Source of the DNA: Kordiimonas lipolytica
Lineage (GTDB): Bacteria; Pseudomonadota; Alphaproteobacteria; Sphingomonadales; Kordiimonadaceae
Direction of reading: 5' to 3'
Assembly: GCF_001550065.1 (NCBI RefSeq)
Contig: NZ_LRUB01000022.1
Location: forward strand, 122,034 to 186,033
Length of the DNA: 64,000 bases
Shown here: piece after piece, positions 1 through 7,975 of the stretch
Layout: each line of letters starts with the position of its first letter
Position numbering within the stretch: position 1 is the first letter of the stretch
Translations under genes and position numbers: made by a program
The notes under the pieces: generated by a model
The model's input: the letters and a program-made list of their open reading frames with translations, nothing else
Told to the model about the DNA's origin: nothing
Databases searched by the model: none

Positions 1-593
1 AAAAGCGGGGTGGCCCATGTGTTGTCGGTGATGACGAACAGGTCATGCTTCTTTGCGGCTGCGATGATCGCCGGTAGGTCCTGCATCTCGAACGTCAGCG
101 AACCGGGGCTTTCGGTGAAGATGAGCTTTGTATTTTTCTTGATCAGCGCCTCAATACCGCCCGCGATCAGGGGATCATAATAGGTGGTCTCAACGCCCAT
201 CATTTTCAGCATGCCGTTCGCGAACGACCGCGTGGGATCATAGGCGCTGTCGGTGATCAGGATATGATCGCCTGTGCGCACAACCGAAAGAATGGCATTG
301 GTGATCGCCGCAACGCCGCTTGGGAAGAGCATCGTTCCGGACCCGTTTTCAAGTTCCGTAACAGCGTCTTCAAGCGACCACTGCGTTGGCGTACCCTTGC
401 GGCCATAGAAAAGATGCCGGGCTGCCGGGTCTGCAACGCGCTCGCGATATTCCTGATACGTCTCGAACAGGCAGGTGGACGCCCGGTACACCGGCGGGTT
501 CACGATGCCGTGGGTCCATTCCTTGCGGCGACCGGTGGTCGTCAGCCTAGTATCTGATTTACGCGTGTCAGGCGTTTTCTTGTTGTCTGTCAT
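1..593 (-). CDS. metC: Cystathionine beta-lyase, partial (C-terminus outside window)
   Basis: This is the N-terminal 197 residues of a PLP-dependent Cys/Met-metabolism enzyme, which would cleave cystathionine to homocysteine, pyruvate and ammonia in methionine synthesis. I translated the minus strand from the ATG at 591-593. It shows the family signatures YGRKGTPT near residue 70, LFPSGVAAI near 95, DSAYDPTR, FTESPGSLTFEMQD and the end of the visible part, ITDNTWATPLF. The PLP-binding lysine lies beyond the left edge. The start overlaps the end of the upstream sulfurtransferase gene by 26 bp, so the two are probably co-transcribed. A cystathionine gamma-lyase-like activity cannot be excluded. 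Confidence 0.88.
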   Translation of the reverse strand, partial: MTDNKKTPDTRKSDTRLTTTGRRKEWTHGIVNPPVYRASTCLFETYQEYRERVADPAARHLFYGRKGTPTQWSLEDAVTELENGSGTMLFPSGVAAITNAILSVVRTGDHILITDSAYDPTRSFANGMLKMMGVETTYYDPLIAGGIEALIKKNTKLIFTESPGSLTFEMQDLPAIIAAAKKHDLFVITDNTWATPL

Positions 594-1458
594 GGCGTTG
601 CGCGGGTCCTGTCTCAATTGGTAGGGCAGGGTCGGCGCCCCACTCGGTCCAGGAACCGTCATAAACGGACACGTCGCGTTTGCCAAGGGTCAGGAGCGCA
701 AGCTTGAGCACACACGCGGTAATGCCGGACCCGCAGGAGGTAACCACAGGCTTGTCCAGATCGACACCGGCGTCTTCGAACACAGCGCGGATTTCATCTG
801 CCGGTTTCAGCGCATGGTCAGGGGCAAACAGGCTGGAAAAGGGCACATTAAGGGCATAGGGAATGTGCCCTGACCTAAGTCCCTTGCGGGGCTCGGGCTC
901 TGTGCCTTCGAACCGGCCTTTTGAACGGGCATCAATCACCTGTTCCTTTTTGGATTTCAGGTTCATGTAAAGGTCGTCTTGGCAGCGCAGGCGCGCGGGC
1001 TTCAGCGTCGCCTTGAAGGTGCCCGGTTCGCGCTCGGTCTTCGCGTCTGTCACCGGCCTGCCTTCCGCCAGCCATTTCTGCAGGCCGCCATTAAGCACAA
1101 AAACATTTTCATGCCCCATGACGCGGAAGTTCCACCACACACGGGCGGCCGAACGAACGTCGCTGTTGTCATAGACAACAATTGTATCGTCATTCGAGAT
1201 GCCAAGCTTCCTAACGGCGCCTTCGAATTCGTCGGCGCGCATCATCATATGGGGCAGGTGGGCTGCCACTTTGATGTTGTTATCAATGTCAAAGAATACC
1301 GCGCCCGGAATGTGGGCTGCGTCATATTCAGCGCGCGGGTTGCGCTTGTCCGCAGGCATGTGCCAGGAGGCATCGACCGGCACGATGTTACTGTCTGCTC
1401 CGACGGCTTCCAACTTTTCAGCGAGCCAGTCGGTGGTCACCAGTGGAAACGGGTTCAT
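568..1458 (-). CDS. sseA: 3-mercaptopyruvate sulfurtransferase (tandem rhodanese domains)
   Basis: The 296-aa protein has two rhodanese domains, an inactive N-terminal one (residues about 5-140) and a catalytic C-terminal one (about 160-285). The active-site loop CGSGITAC places the nucleophile at Cys242, and this loop type is typical of mercaptopyruvate sulfurtransferases rather than thiosulfate sulfurtransferases. It would move sulfur from 3-mercaptopyruvate to thiols or cyanide in the cytoplasm. The ATG at 1458 is preceded by a purine-rich GGAAAAGG ribosome site. It overlaps the metC start by 26 bp, so the pair forms a sulfur amino-acid operon on the minus strand. Confidence 0.93.
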   Translation of the reverse strand: MNPFPLVTTDWLAEKLEAVGADSNIVPVDASWHMPADKRNPRAEYDAAHIPGAVFFDIDNNIKVAAHLPHMMMRADEFEGAVRKLGISNDDTIVVYDNSDVRSAARVWWNFRVMGHENVFVLNGGLQKWLAEGRPVTDAKTEREPGTFKATLKPARLRCQDDLYMNLKSKKEQVIDARSKGRFEGTEPEPRKGLRSGHIPYALNVPFSSLFAPDHALKPADEIRAVFEDAGVDLDKPVVTSCGSGITACVLKLALLTLGKRDVSVYDGSWTEWGADPALPIETGPAQRHDRQQENA

Positions 1459-1842
1459 GAAATGGCCTTTTCCTTACACTCAAACCAAAATCGGCAACGA
1501 TAGTGGACACAGTTGACCACAGACGCTGCCGCCGCGCAGCGTACGCCCCTTGGCGTTGCGATACAATCAAGCAATTGTCGGGGCAGCCATGCCTGTCATG
1601 CATGCCTTGGCCTGAGCTTCAGGGTGTTCAGGTCGCCAATTGGTGCAATTTGCAACAAATTATGGTGCAAAAAGAGAATTTTACCTCTCGAATTTGTCGC
1701 AATATGCATTTATTGCGACGCTTTTGCAATATCCTTCCTTGTTGTGTTTGTTGATAAAGTTATATGTTTCAGCGGTTTATGGCTGTGTTGCAGGATTGGC
1801 CTGTCTCTTGCTGATGTATTGTGGAAACAGAAGGAGACTCAG
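1459..1842. other. Intergenic region between sseA and a divergent secreted-protein gene
   Basis: This stretch of almost 400 bases separates two divergent genes and must hold both promoters. An AT-rich part (about 1655-1790) lies upstream of the plus-strand gene. Open frames run through it in several phases, but none has a ribosome site and a protein-like composition. I see no convincing RNA gene or hairpin. Confidence 0.6.
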
Positions 1843-2355
1843 GTGCGAATTTTATCCCTTTACTTACTCGTTGCGCTTGCTGTCGTAGCGGTAGGCCAGG
1901 CGGCGGAAGCCCGTCCCCCGTTTTTTATCCGCTACATTGATGTTGCGGATTCAGCTGATGGTAAGGACGTTCTTGTCGCGGACGTGGTTAACCCGCGTAA
2001 TGCAAGTGTTCTCTTGAAGGCCTATGTGCGCCCTGGTGGCGTGCAGGAGGTTGCGCTGGCTCAGTCTGAAGCAGATTTCTCTGTTGATCCTGTTAGTGTG
2101 CTCATTGCCCCTGCGTCCCGGCGCAAGCTCAAGTTCCCGGCGGCAGGTTTCCCGCAAGGGTCGGAGAGCCGGACGTTCGAACTGGTGATAGAGCAGCAGC
2201 CAAAATATTTCGCCAGCAGGCAATCGCTTGGCATGCCTGATAGCATGACCATTACCACCTATGTGGTAGAAATAGTGGTGCCGGGGGCAGAAGTTGGAGG
2301 AGCGATCCAGGTTGGTGAGGTTGAGCGACGGATAAGGCAGGAAGAAGCCGAATAA
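1843..2355 (+). CDS. Small secreted protein with PapD/chaperone-like sequence character
   Basis: The likely start is the GTG at 1843, because AAGGAGA lies six bases upstream and the translation then opens with a clean signal peptide (hydrophobic core LLVALAVVAV, cleavage after AEA). The open frame extends further upstream, but that part is not protein-like. The mature 145 residues carry a beta-rich pattern with LKAYVRPGG, DPVSVLIAPASRRKLKF and RTFELVIEQ. This resembles the N-terminal immunoglobulin-like domain of periplasmic pilus chaperones (PapD fold). No usher or pilin gene is near, so the role is unknown and the fold call is only a suggestion. Confidence 0.6.
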   Translation: MRILSLYLLVALAVVAVGQAAEARPPFFIRYIDVADSADGKDVLVADVVNPRNASVLLKAYVRPGGVQEVALAQSEADFSVDPVSVLIAPASRRKLKFPAAGFPQGSESRTFELVIEQQPKYFASRQSLGMPDSMTITTYVVEIVVPGAEVGGAIQVGEVERRIRQEEAE

Positions 2356-2437
2356 TCTGAGGCATCAACAGCAGCTAGTTTGTGAGAGCTCGGGCCTCAG
2401 CAGCTCTGGCCAAAGACTAACACAGGAAAACCAACAA

Positions 2438-2466
2438 AAAAGAGGCGCGGAACTCTGCGCCTCTTT
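2438..2466 (+). terminator. Rho-independent terminator after the secreted PapD-like gene
   Basis: AAAGAGGCGC pairs with GCGCCTCTTT around an 8-nt loop. The A-run before and T-run after make it usable from either strand. It sits between convergent genes. Confidence 0.8.
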
Positions 2467-2552
2467 CTGTACCCGTGCATTCCTAAGGGGGAGAGGAGGT
2501 GCGGGTACGGCTTGGAAAACTCATGTACTCGGAACTAGAGGGTACTCAATAC

Positions 2553-2876
2553 TCAATTCATCACATGGCGGCTCGCGAAATCACCGGCGTCACTGGCCGT
2601 AAACAGTCGGCTCAGAAGCGGGTGGTCGAACTCTTCCGTCTGGTCGCATTCCACCAGATTGTCTTCCGCCACGTATGTTGTGTGGGTCTCGCCGTCCACA
2701 AGGACGTGATACCAAGGGCGGTCTTTCGGGGGATGCGAGTTAGCCATGATGTCATACCATTCAGGAGACTGGCTATACACAGCATCTACATCGAAGATGA
2801 GACCGCGATAGCCGAACCGGCGGTGGATCACCACGGTGCCCGGCGCAAAGCGTGCTCTGCAGATTTTTTGTGCCAT
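2553..2876 (-). CDS. hspQ: Heat shock protein HspQ (YccV-like, hemimethylated-DNA-binding fold)
   Basis: The 107-aa protein matches the HspQ/YccV family, with FAPGTVVIHRRFGYRGLIFDVD near the N-terminus, then PWYHVLVDG, TTYVAEDNL and HPLLSRLF. HspQ is a heat-inducible adaptor that modulates Lon protease and was first described as binding hemimethylated DNA. I chose the ATG at 2876 (MAQKICRARF) because AGGAGA lies just upstream, rather than the frame's earlier start 21 codons ahead. The gene stands alone on the minus strand, and I could not identify a clear heat-shock sigma promoter by eye. Confidence 0.88.
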   Translation of the reverse strand: MAQKICRARFAPGTVVIHRRFGYRGLIFDVDAVYSQSPEWYDIMANSHPPKDRPWYHVLVDGETHTTYVAEDNLVECDQTEEFDHPLLSRLFTASDAGDFASRHVMN

Positions 2877-3221
2877 TGTTCTTCTCCTACTCAGTCGAGT
2901 GCCCAGGACCCTTTCGTTCAATTTGCCTGAGGTCGACAAAGGCCACTTCTTGGCCTGTTGATACCCACTATAAAGGGCCTAAATTAACAAATGCTGAACT
3001 AATCGTTCAAAACTGTTAAGTTTTTAGTAATTATATTTCAAAGGTTAACGCGCGTTGGCTCAAAACCTTAACGCGGGCAGGGGCGGTAAGGAGCGTGGAA
3101 AGGCTTAAAACCTTTGACAATCGGCGTCCTCAAAAGCATAGAAGGGCGCATGATAAGGGGATGTTTCACCCTCGACTGTTTTGGCCTTGTTATTTGCTGT
3201 GGCCTTCAAAGGATATGTGGG
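2877..3221. other. Divergent intergenic region between hspQ and queF
   Basis: This gap of about 345 bases is AT-rich around 2980-3045 and should hold both divergent promoters. AAGGTT at 3041 can pair with AACCTT at 3064 around a GC-rich loop, possibly a short hairpin. I looked for a preQ1 riboswitch in front of queF and did not recognise one. Small open frames here (such as 3095-3304) lack protein character. Confidence 0.5.
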
Positions 3222-3686
3222 ATGACGAAAGAGATTTATCAAGGGCTGGAGCAACTGGGCGCAAAGTCAGACGCGCCGCAAACGCCAGAGGAAGCCGTTC
3301 TTGAGTATGTAAAGAATCCGCGCCCGAACAGTGATTATTGTGTGCGCTTTTCATGCCCTGAGTTCACGAGCCTTTGCCCAGTGACGGGCCAGCCGGACTT
3401 CGCGCATCTGGTGCTGGATTATGTGCCGGGTGACAGCCTTGTGGAGAGCAAGAGCCTGAAGCTGTTCTTGCAAAGCTTCCGTAACCACGCAGCTTTCCAC
3501 GAGGATTGCACTGTGGGCATCGCCGAGCGACTGGTGAGCGAGATGAAACCAAAGTGGCTGCGGTTCGGTGGTTACTGGTACCCACGCGGCGGCATCCCGA
3601 TTGATGTGTTCTATCAGACCGGCGAAGCGCCCAAGGGCGTGTGGATCCCGGAACAAGACGTGCCCAACTACCGCGGCCGGGGGTAG
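3222..3686 (+). CDS. queF: NADPH-dependent 7-cyano-7-deazaguanine reductase (preQ0 reductase)
   Basis: The 154-aa protein is the short, unimodular QueF type, which reduces the nitrile of preQ0 to the amine of preQ1 in queuosine biosynthesis. The catalytic nucleophile is Cys52 in [13 protein letters not shown], and Asp59 in the same segment is the expected acid. The substrate-binding stretch [23 protein letters not shown] follows. I chose the ATG at 3222, preceded by AAAGGAT, since 154 residues matches the family and the upstream extension does not. A small membrane-protein gene starts three bases after the stop. queE and queC lie nearby on the other strand. Confidence 0.95.
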   Translation: MTKEIYQGLEQLGAKSDAPQTPEEAVLEYVKNPRPNSDYCVRFSCPEFTSLCPVTGQPDFAHLVLDYVPGDSLVESKSLKLFLQSFRNHAAFHEDCTVGIAERLVSEMKPKWLRFGGYWYPRGGIPIDVFYQTGEAPKGVWIPEQDVPNYRGRG

Positions 3687-3689
3687 AAC

Positions 3690-3920
3690 ATGAATGATTG
3701 GGGCGCACTGGGGCTAATTAGTTTGTTGATTGGTATTTGCGGATACCAATTGTTTCGTGGATTTAAGACGGGAACCATAGAAGTTGGTAGCGGCGGGGTC
3801 GGGAACCGCTTTAACCGAGAAACGCAACCCGGAACCTTTTACTTTATGGCTCTGCTGTGGGCTGGATTAATGGGTGTTGCAATTTACGGATTGTGGCAAC
3901 GAATTGCTGGATTGTGGTAG
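3690..3920 (+). CDS. Small membrane protein, unknown function
   Basis: This 76-aa protein has two predicted membrane helices, one at residues about 5-24 (LGLISLLIGICGYQLF) and one at about 50-72 (FMALLWAGLMGVAIYGLW), joined by a glycine-rich polar loop. The gene begins three bases after queF stops, so it is probably translated from the same message. I do not recognise a family. Confidence 0.65.
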   Translation: MNDWGALGLISLLIGICGYQLFRGFKTGTIEVGSGGVGNRFNRETQPGTFYFMALLWAGLMGVAIYGLWQRIAGLW

Positions 3921-3950
3921 CTGTCAGTTCCATGCGGTTGAGGAAAAATT

Positions 3951-4811
3951 ATGCATCTTTGTTATCTTTCCAGCCGGGTCACGATGCCCGGGTCTCCCGT
4001 TCGTCGTAGTGACGCGTTTGAGCATGACCAGATGATGGAAAACCTGACCGCGGCGTTTGAGACGCGCGGGGCAAAGGTGACCGACGTGTCGTGGGACGAC
4101 AAGGATGTGAACTGGTCGTCTTTCGACGCTGTGATGATCGGCACGACTTGGGACTACTGGGACCGGCTGGATGAATTCCTTGAAACGCTTGAGAAGATTG
4201 AGACCAAAACCCGGCTGTTCAACGCGCCTGAGCTGGTACGCTGGAACATCGACAAACGCTATCTGCGCGACCTTGAAGGCAAGGATGTGCGGCTGATCCC
4301 CACAATCTGGGCAGACAAAGCGACGCCCGAGGTGATCGCTGGCGCATTCGAGACTTTCGGCACAGAAAAGCTGGTAGCCAAGCGGCAGGTGGGCGCGGGG
4401 GCAGACGGGCAGCATATGCTGAAACGCGGGGATGCCGTCCCGGACATGCCGCACCCGATGATGATTCAGCCCTATATGGATGCGATCGTCAAGGAAGGGG
4501 AGCTCAGCTTCATTTTCATCGGTGGTGAGCTTTCGCACACGCTCCTGAAAACCGCAGCGGATGGCGACTACCGGATCCAGAGCGCCTATGGCGGCAAGGA
4601 AACCCCGGTGGAGCCAGCAGCAGAAGATGTGGCGCAGGCGGCCAAGGCGCTGGCGGCAGCGCCCATCGCCCCACTTTATGCCCGGGTGGACATGATCCGC
4701 AGTGAGGACGGTGGCCTGTACCTGATGGAAATGGAGCTGATTGAACCGTTCCTCTACCCGCTGCAGGGGCCGGAACTGGGCGCGCGCATTTATGAGGCGC
4801 TCAAGGGTTAG
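3951..4811 (+). CDS. ATP-grasp protein, DcsG/RimK-like
   Basis: The 286-aa protein has the architecture of single-chain ATP-grasp ligases related to DcsG and glutathione synthetase/RimK. The N-terminal half contains WDDKDVNW and IGTTWDYWDR, a central NAPELVRWNIDKRYLRDL helix follows, then KRQVGAGADGQ for ATP binding and YARVDMIR plus LMEMELIEPFLY for the metal-binding acidic residues near the C-terminus. Such enzymes form amide-type bonds through an acyl-phosphate; the substrate here is unknown. DcsG itself closes the cycloserine ring, but no other dcs genes are present, so the specific name should not be transferred. It follows queF and a small membrane gene on the same strand. Confidence 0.8.
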   Translation: MHLCYLSSRVTMPGSPVRRSDAFEHDQMMENLTAAFETRGAKVTDVSWDDKDVNWSSFDAVMIGTTWDYWDRLDEFLETLEKIETKTRLFNAPELVRWNIDKRYLRDLEGKDVRLIPTIWADKATPEVIAGAFETFGTEKLVAKRQVGAGADGQHMLKRGDAVPDMPHPMMIQPYMDAIVKEGELSFIFIGGELSHTLLKTAADGDYRIQSAYGGKETPVEPAAEDVAQAAKALAAAPIAPLYARVDMIRSEDGGLYLMEMELIEPFLYPLQGPELGARIYEALKG

Positions 4812-4872
4812 GACTTGGCAAATCTGCCTGCCTCCCCATATCAGCTATAGACCAATAATCGGGGAGGCAGCG

Positions 4873-5061
4873 ATGACAGACCAGCAACCACCAGAAGAAG
4901 ACCAGCAGGCGGAAGGCCGCCGGAGGGGCGATCCGCGCTATATCGGGGTGGGGCTGGCCATTGGCGTGGCGATTGGCGTTGGCATGGGCAACATTGCGGT
5001 CGGTATCGCGCTTGGGCTGGTGTTCGGTGTGGTGCTCAGTCGCAAGAACCGCGACGACTAG
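4873..5061 (+). CDS. Small glycine-zipper membrane protein
   Basis: This 62-aa protein has an acidic, glutamine-rich N-terminus followed by one or two closely spaced hydrophobic stretches with regular glycines (VGLAIGVAIGVGMG, IAVGIALGLVFGVVL) and a basic-acidic tail. Such glycine-zipper segments pack tightly in membranes. The ATG at 4873 follows a strong GGGGAGG ribosome site. Function unknown. Confidence 0.65.
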   Translation: MTDQQPPEEDQQAEGRRRGDPRYIGVGLAIGVAIGVGMGNIAVGIALGLVFGVVLSRKNRDD

Positions 5062-5091
5062 CATTTGCGATTATACTCCCTCACACATCCA

Positions 5092-5230
5092 CGTCATTCC
5101 GTGCCCTGCCGAAGGCAGGTTACGACACGGAATCCATGAGAAATAGTGACTTCGCCCTTGGCGAAGGCTTTTTGATTGATATGGACCCCGGATCGCCTCC
5201 GGCGCTGTTGCGCCGGGTCCGGGGTGACGG
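5092..5230. repeat. Bipartite palindromic intergenic repeat, copy A
   Basis: The element starts with CGTCATTCCGTG and ends with GGGGTGACGG, so its ends are inverted copies of GTCA/TGAC. It holds three stems. The first pairs TTCCGTG (5097-5103) with CACGGAA (5126-5132) around an inner CCTGCC/GGCAGG hairpin. The second pairs TTCGCC (5151-5156) with GGCGAA (5160-5165). The third pairs ACCCCGGA (5185-5192) with TCCGGGGT (5218-5225). The order GTCATTCC, stem, GGAATCCAT, spacer, TGGACCCC, stem, GGGGTGACG matches a dispersed repeat type common in alphaproteobacterial genomes. It lies between convergent genes and may also act in transcript termination. Confidence 0.75.
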
Positions 5231-5235
5231 TTTGG

Positions 5236-5868
5236 CTAAGGAATATCGATAAACTTGTGGGTTTGCAGGCTCAGCCGCCACTGTGGGTGGGCCTTGCAGT
5301 AATCCACGGCCTTGACGGTATTTTCTGCCTGCGTTTCGCAGTCCATCGGCTGCAGGAAGAAATGCTCGAAATCCAGATGTTCGAACTGGGCCGGGTCGCC
5401 GCCCGCTTGCGGGTACACAAGCTTCAGTTCCTGGCCCTTCGTCACGATCATCTCTGACCCGATTTTTGGGCTGATGCACAGCCAATCGACGCCCGCGGGT
5501 GGCAATACCGTGCCGTTGCTTTCAACCGCGATTTCAAGCCTGGCATCGTGGAAGGCCGCAACGAGCGCCTCATCCAGCTGCAGCAAGGGCTCACCGCCCG
5601 TGCAGACCACAAGCGGCTTCCCGCTTTTCCCGAGCCACAGGGCCTTCACAGCCGTAGCAAGGTCATCAGCGGTCTTGAATTTGCCGCCGCCTTCGCCGTC
5701 TGTGCCAATGAAATCAGTGTCGCAGAACTGGCAGATGGCTTTTGCCCGGTCGCGCTCAAGCCCGGTCCAGAGATTGCAGCCGGCAAAGCGGCAGAACACG
5801 GCCGGGCGGCCAGCTTGCGCGCCTTCGCCCTGCAGTGTGTAGAACATCTCTTTGACCGTGTAGACCAT
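5236..5868 (-). CDS. queE: 7-carboxy-7-deazaguanine synthase (radical SAM)
   Basis: The 210-aa protein converts 6-carboxytetrahydropterin to 7-carboxy-7-deazaguanine, the radical SAM step of queuosine synthesis. It has the QueE-specific cluster motif CX14CX2C at Cys31, Cys46 and Cys49 rather than the usual CX3CX2C. FYTLQGEGAQAGRPAVF precedes the motif and VVCTGGEPLLQ follows it, as in the family. The ATG at 5868 gives a start directly comparable with known QueE proteins. The gene lies downstream of queC on the same strand, separated by a copy of the bipartite palindromic repeat. Confidence 0.95.
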   Translation of the reverse strand: MVYTVKEMFYTLQGEGAQAGRPAVFCRFAGCNLWTGLERDRAKAICQFCDTDFIGTDGEGGGKFKTADDLATAVKALWLGKSGKPLVVCTGGEPLLQLDEALVAAFHDARLEIAVESNGTVLPPAGVDWLCISPKIGSEMIVTKGQELKLVYPQAGGDPAQFEHLDFEHFFLQPMDCETQAENTVKAVDYCKAHPQWRLSLQTHKFIDIP

Positions 5869-5880
5869 GATTGGTTTCTT

Positions 5881-5951
5881 TCGTCATTCGCCGACTTGAT
5901 CGGCGAATCTATGGCTGTTTTGGACTCGCTGGTCAAGCTAGCGAGTGACGA
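5881..5951. repeat. Bipartite palindromic intergenic repeat, copy B
   Basis: The 71-bp element runs from TCGTCATTCG to CGAGTGACGA, so the outer ends are perfect inverted copies (TCGTCA/TGACGA). The first stem pairs ATTCGCCGA with TCGGCGAAT, the second pairs ACTCGCT with AGCGAGT, and AATCTATGGCTG lies between them. The plan is that of copy A at 5092-5230, but the stem cores differ, which is the pattern of covarying hairpins. It fills almost the whole gap between queC and queE. Confidence 0.75.
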
Positions 5952-5956
5952 TTTTC

Positions 5957-6652
5957 CTAGTCCTGATACCGCGTCGGGTCGGCAAGGCTGGCTTCCGCGA
6001 AGCCTTTCTTGCGCAACAGGCAGCTATCGCAGTGGCCACAAGCCTTGCCCTCTGTGTCCGGGTCATAGCAGCTGATGGTCAGGCCGTAATCAACGCCCAG
6101 ACGCGTACCTTCGGCCACAATCTGGGCCTTGGTCATGTCAATGAGCGGTGTTTGGATGCGGATGCGTTCGTCTTCCGTGACACCTGCCTTGGTAGCCAGG
6201 TTCGCCATGGCTTCGAACGACGCGATATATTCGGGGCGGCAATCGGGGTAGCCGGAGTAATCCAGCGCATTTACGCCGATGAAGATATCCTTGGCGCCGA
6301 TCACTTCTGCATACGCCAGTGCGAACGACAGGAAGATGGTGTTCCGGGCCGGCACGTAGGTCACGGGGATATCATGGCTCATGTCGTCGTCAGAGCGGTC
6401 CTTGGGCACATCAATGTCTGCTGTCAGCGCGCTGCCACCAAACAGGCGCAGGTCCAGCTCAGCCGTTTTATGCTCGGTCACGCCCAGGTGTTTGACCACC
6501 CGGTCTGCGGCCTCAAGTTCAACGCTGTGGCGCTGGCCGTAGCGGAATGAAATGGCGTGGACATCAAACCCCTGGTCACGGGCGATCGCGATCACTGTCG
6601 CGCTGTCGAGCCCGCCGGAGAGGAGTACCACTGCTTTTTTCTGCTCAGTCAT
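5957..6652 (-). CDS. queC: 7-cyano-7-deazaguanine synthase (preQ0 synthase)
   Basis: The 231-aa protein is an ATP-dependent amidotransferase-like enzyme that turns 7-carboxy-7-deazaguanine plus ammonia into preQ0. The PP-loop SGGLDS is at residues 12-17, and the C-terminal zinc site is formed by Cys195, Cys205, Cys208 and Cys211 (ending CGHCDSC). The internal segments [22 protein letters not shown] and [14 protein letters not shown] are family signatures. Its product goes to QueF, encoded 2.3 kb away on the other strand. The QueD and FolE steps are not in this window. Confidence 0.96.
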   Translation of the reverse strand: MTEQKKAVVLLSGGLDSATVIAIARDQGFDVHAISFRYGQRHSVELEAADRVVKHLGVTEHKTAELDLRLFGGSALTADIDVPKDRSDDDMSHDIPVTYVPARNTIFLSFALAYAEVIGAKDIFIGVNALDYSGYPDCRPEYIASFEAMANLATKAGVTEDERIRIQTPLIDMTKAQIVAEGTRLGVDYGLTISCYDPDTEGKACGHCDSCLLRKKGFAEASLADPTRYQD

Positions 6653-6667
6653 AACGTACCTTATAAA

Positions 6668-6698
6668 TCAAAACCGCCCGGCGTATAGCACCGGGCGG
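6668..6698 (-). terminator. Rho-independent terminator after the DAACS symporter gene
   Basis: Read on the minus strand, CCGCCCGG and CCGGGCGG form an 8-bp stem with a 9-nt loop followed by four Ts. It separates the symporter transcript from queC. Confidence 0.7.
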
Positions 6699-6730
6699 CT
6701 CGTTTGATAAGAAAAAACCTCGGGTCCGGC

Positions 6731-7975
6731 TTAATCGACCGGCTCTGCCTTGAAGACTTTTTCGTCCAGCTCGCCTTCCCATTTGGCGACAGCCGTACCG
6801 ACCGAGAGGTCGCCGGTCACGTTCACCACCGTGCGCAGCATGTCGAGCGGGCGGTCAAACGGGAACACAAAGCCAACGATCAGGAAGGTCTGCGCGTCCT
6901 CAATGCCGATTACGCTGAGGACGGTCGCCAGCAGGAACAGCGAGGCCGAAGGGACCGCCGCCGTGCCGATGGACACCAGCGTGGCGGCAAAGGCGATCAT
7001 CAGATACTGCTCAAGCCCCAGTGGCACGCCAAGGACTTGCGCCGCAAACACAGCCAGGATGCCCACATAAATGCCGGAGCCGTCCATATTGATGGTGGCG
7101 CCCAGTGGCAGCACGCTTGAGGCGACTGTTTTGCTGACACCCAGGTTTTCCTCAGCCACTGTCATGGTAACAGGCAGCGTGCCTGAGCTTGACGAGGTGG
7201 AAAAGGCCACAAGCTGCGCGCCCGTGATGTCGCGGAAGAAGCGGCTGGGTGGCAGCTTCAAGAGGAACTTCATGATAGCGCCGTGGGTGATCAGCACATG
7301 AATCACACAGGCGGCGATAACCGAGGCCGCGAGCGGTACAACAGTAAAGAGCTGCTGGATGCCGCCCTGGCCAACGACCTTGGAGATCAGGGCGAACACG
7401 CCAAACGGTGCCACTTCCATCACGATATGGGTTACCTTGAGCATGGCTTCAGAGCCATCATCGGCGAACTTGGCCAGGGTCTTGGCCTTGCTGCCTGCCA
7501 TCAGGATGCCTGCGCCCAGGATAAGGGCGAAGAAGATAATGGCCAGCATGTCGCCGTCAGCCAGCGCCGCGAGCGGGTTGGTCGGGATAATGCTCAGCAG
7601 GCGTTCAGCCAGCGGCTTGGCAGGCGGCAGTTCCTTGGCAACAGCGCCGGAAATGTCCACGCCAATGCCCGGCTGCACAATGGCAGCAACCGTGAGGCCA
7701 ATGGTGATGGCAACCAGCGTGGTGCCGATATAGAGCATGAGCGTCTTGATGCCCAATGATCCCAACCGTTTCGGGTCACCCATGGCGATAACGCCGGATA
7801 CCAGCGTGATGAACACCAGCGGCACCACGATCATCCGGATCAGGTTGATGAAGATATCGCCAATCCAGGAAATCTTCGCGGCATGCTCGCCTGCAAGCGC
7901 GCCAAAGACGATACCGAGCACCAGCATCGCCATGATACGCTTCCAAAGCGTGATCTTGAACCAAGCGGAAAACAT
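6731..7975 (-). CDS. Dicarboxylate/amino acid:cation symporter (DAACS/GltP-DctA family)
   Basis: The 414-aa integral membrane protein belongs to the glutamate/C4-dicarboxylate sodium or proton symporters. Family features visible are the serine-rich re-entrant loop AFSTSSSSGTLPVTM, the NMDGSGIY transport motif in the following helix, and a second re-entrant loop with TAAVPSASLF. The predicted topology is eight transmembrane helices and two hairpin loops. I chose the ATG at 7975, which has a GGGGAGAGGG ribosome site just upstream, rather than the frame's start seven codons earlier. The substrate (glutamate, aspartate or succinate) cannot be told from sequence alone. It is a single-gene unit with its own terminator. 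Confidence 0.9.
   Translation of the reverse strand: MFSAWFKITLWKRIMAMLVLGIVFGALAGEHAAKISWIGDIFINLIRMIVVPLVFITLVSGVIAMGDPKRLGSLGIKTLMLYIGTTLVAITIGLTVAAIVQPGIGVDISGAVAKELPPAKPLAERLLSIIPTNPLAALADGDMLAIIFFALILGAGILMAGSKAKTLAKFADDGSEAMLKVTHIVMEVAPFGVFALISKVVGQGGIQQLFTVVPLAASVIAACVIHVLITHGAIMKFLLKLPPSRFFRDITGAQLVAFSTSSSSGTLPVTMTVAEENLGVSKTVASSVLPLGATINMDGSGIYVGILAVFAAQVLGVPLGLEQYLMIAFAATLVSIGTAAVPSASLFLLATVLSVIGIEDAQTFLIVGFVFPFDRPLDMLRTVVNVTGDLSVGTAVAKWEGELDEKVFKAEPVD

Noticed and set aside
2877..3221. preQ1 riboswitch in front of queF
   Set aside because: I looked for the small hairpin with the A-rich tail and C-rich loop near the ribosome site and did not find one. A covariance-model search would settle it.
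3095..3304. Small plus-strand frame before queF with AAGGAG nearby
   Set aside because: The spacing between AAGGAG and the GTG is about one base, too short. The product is not protein-like and overlaps the queF start in another frame.
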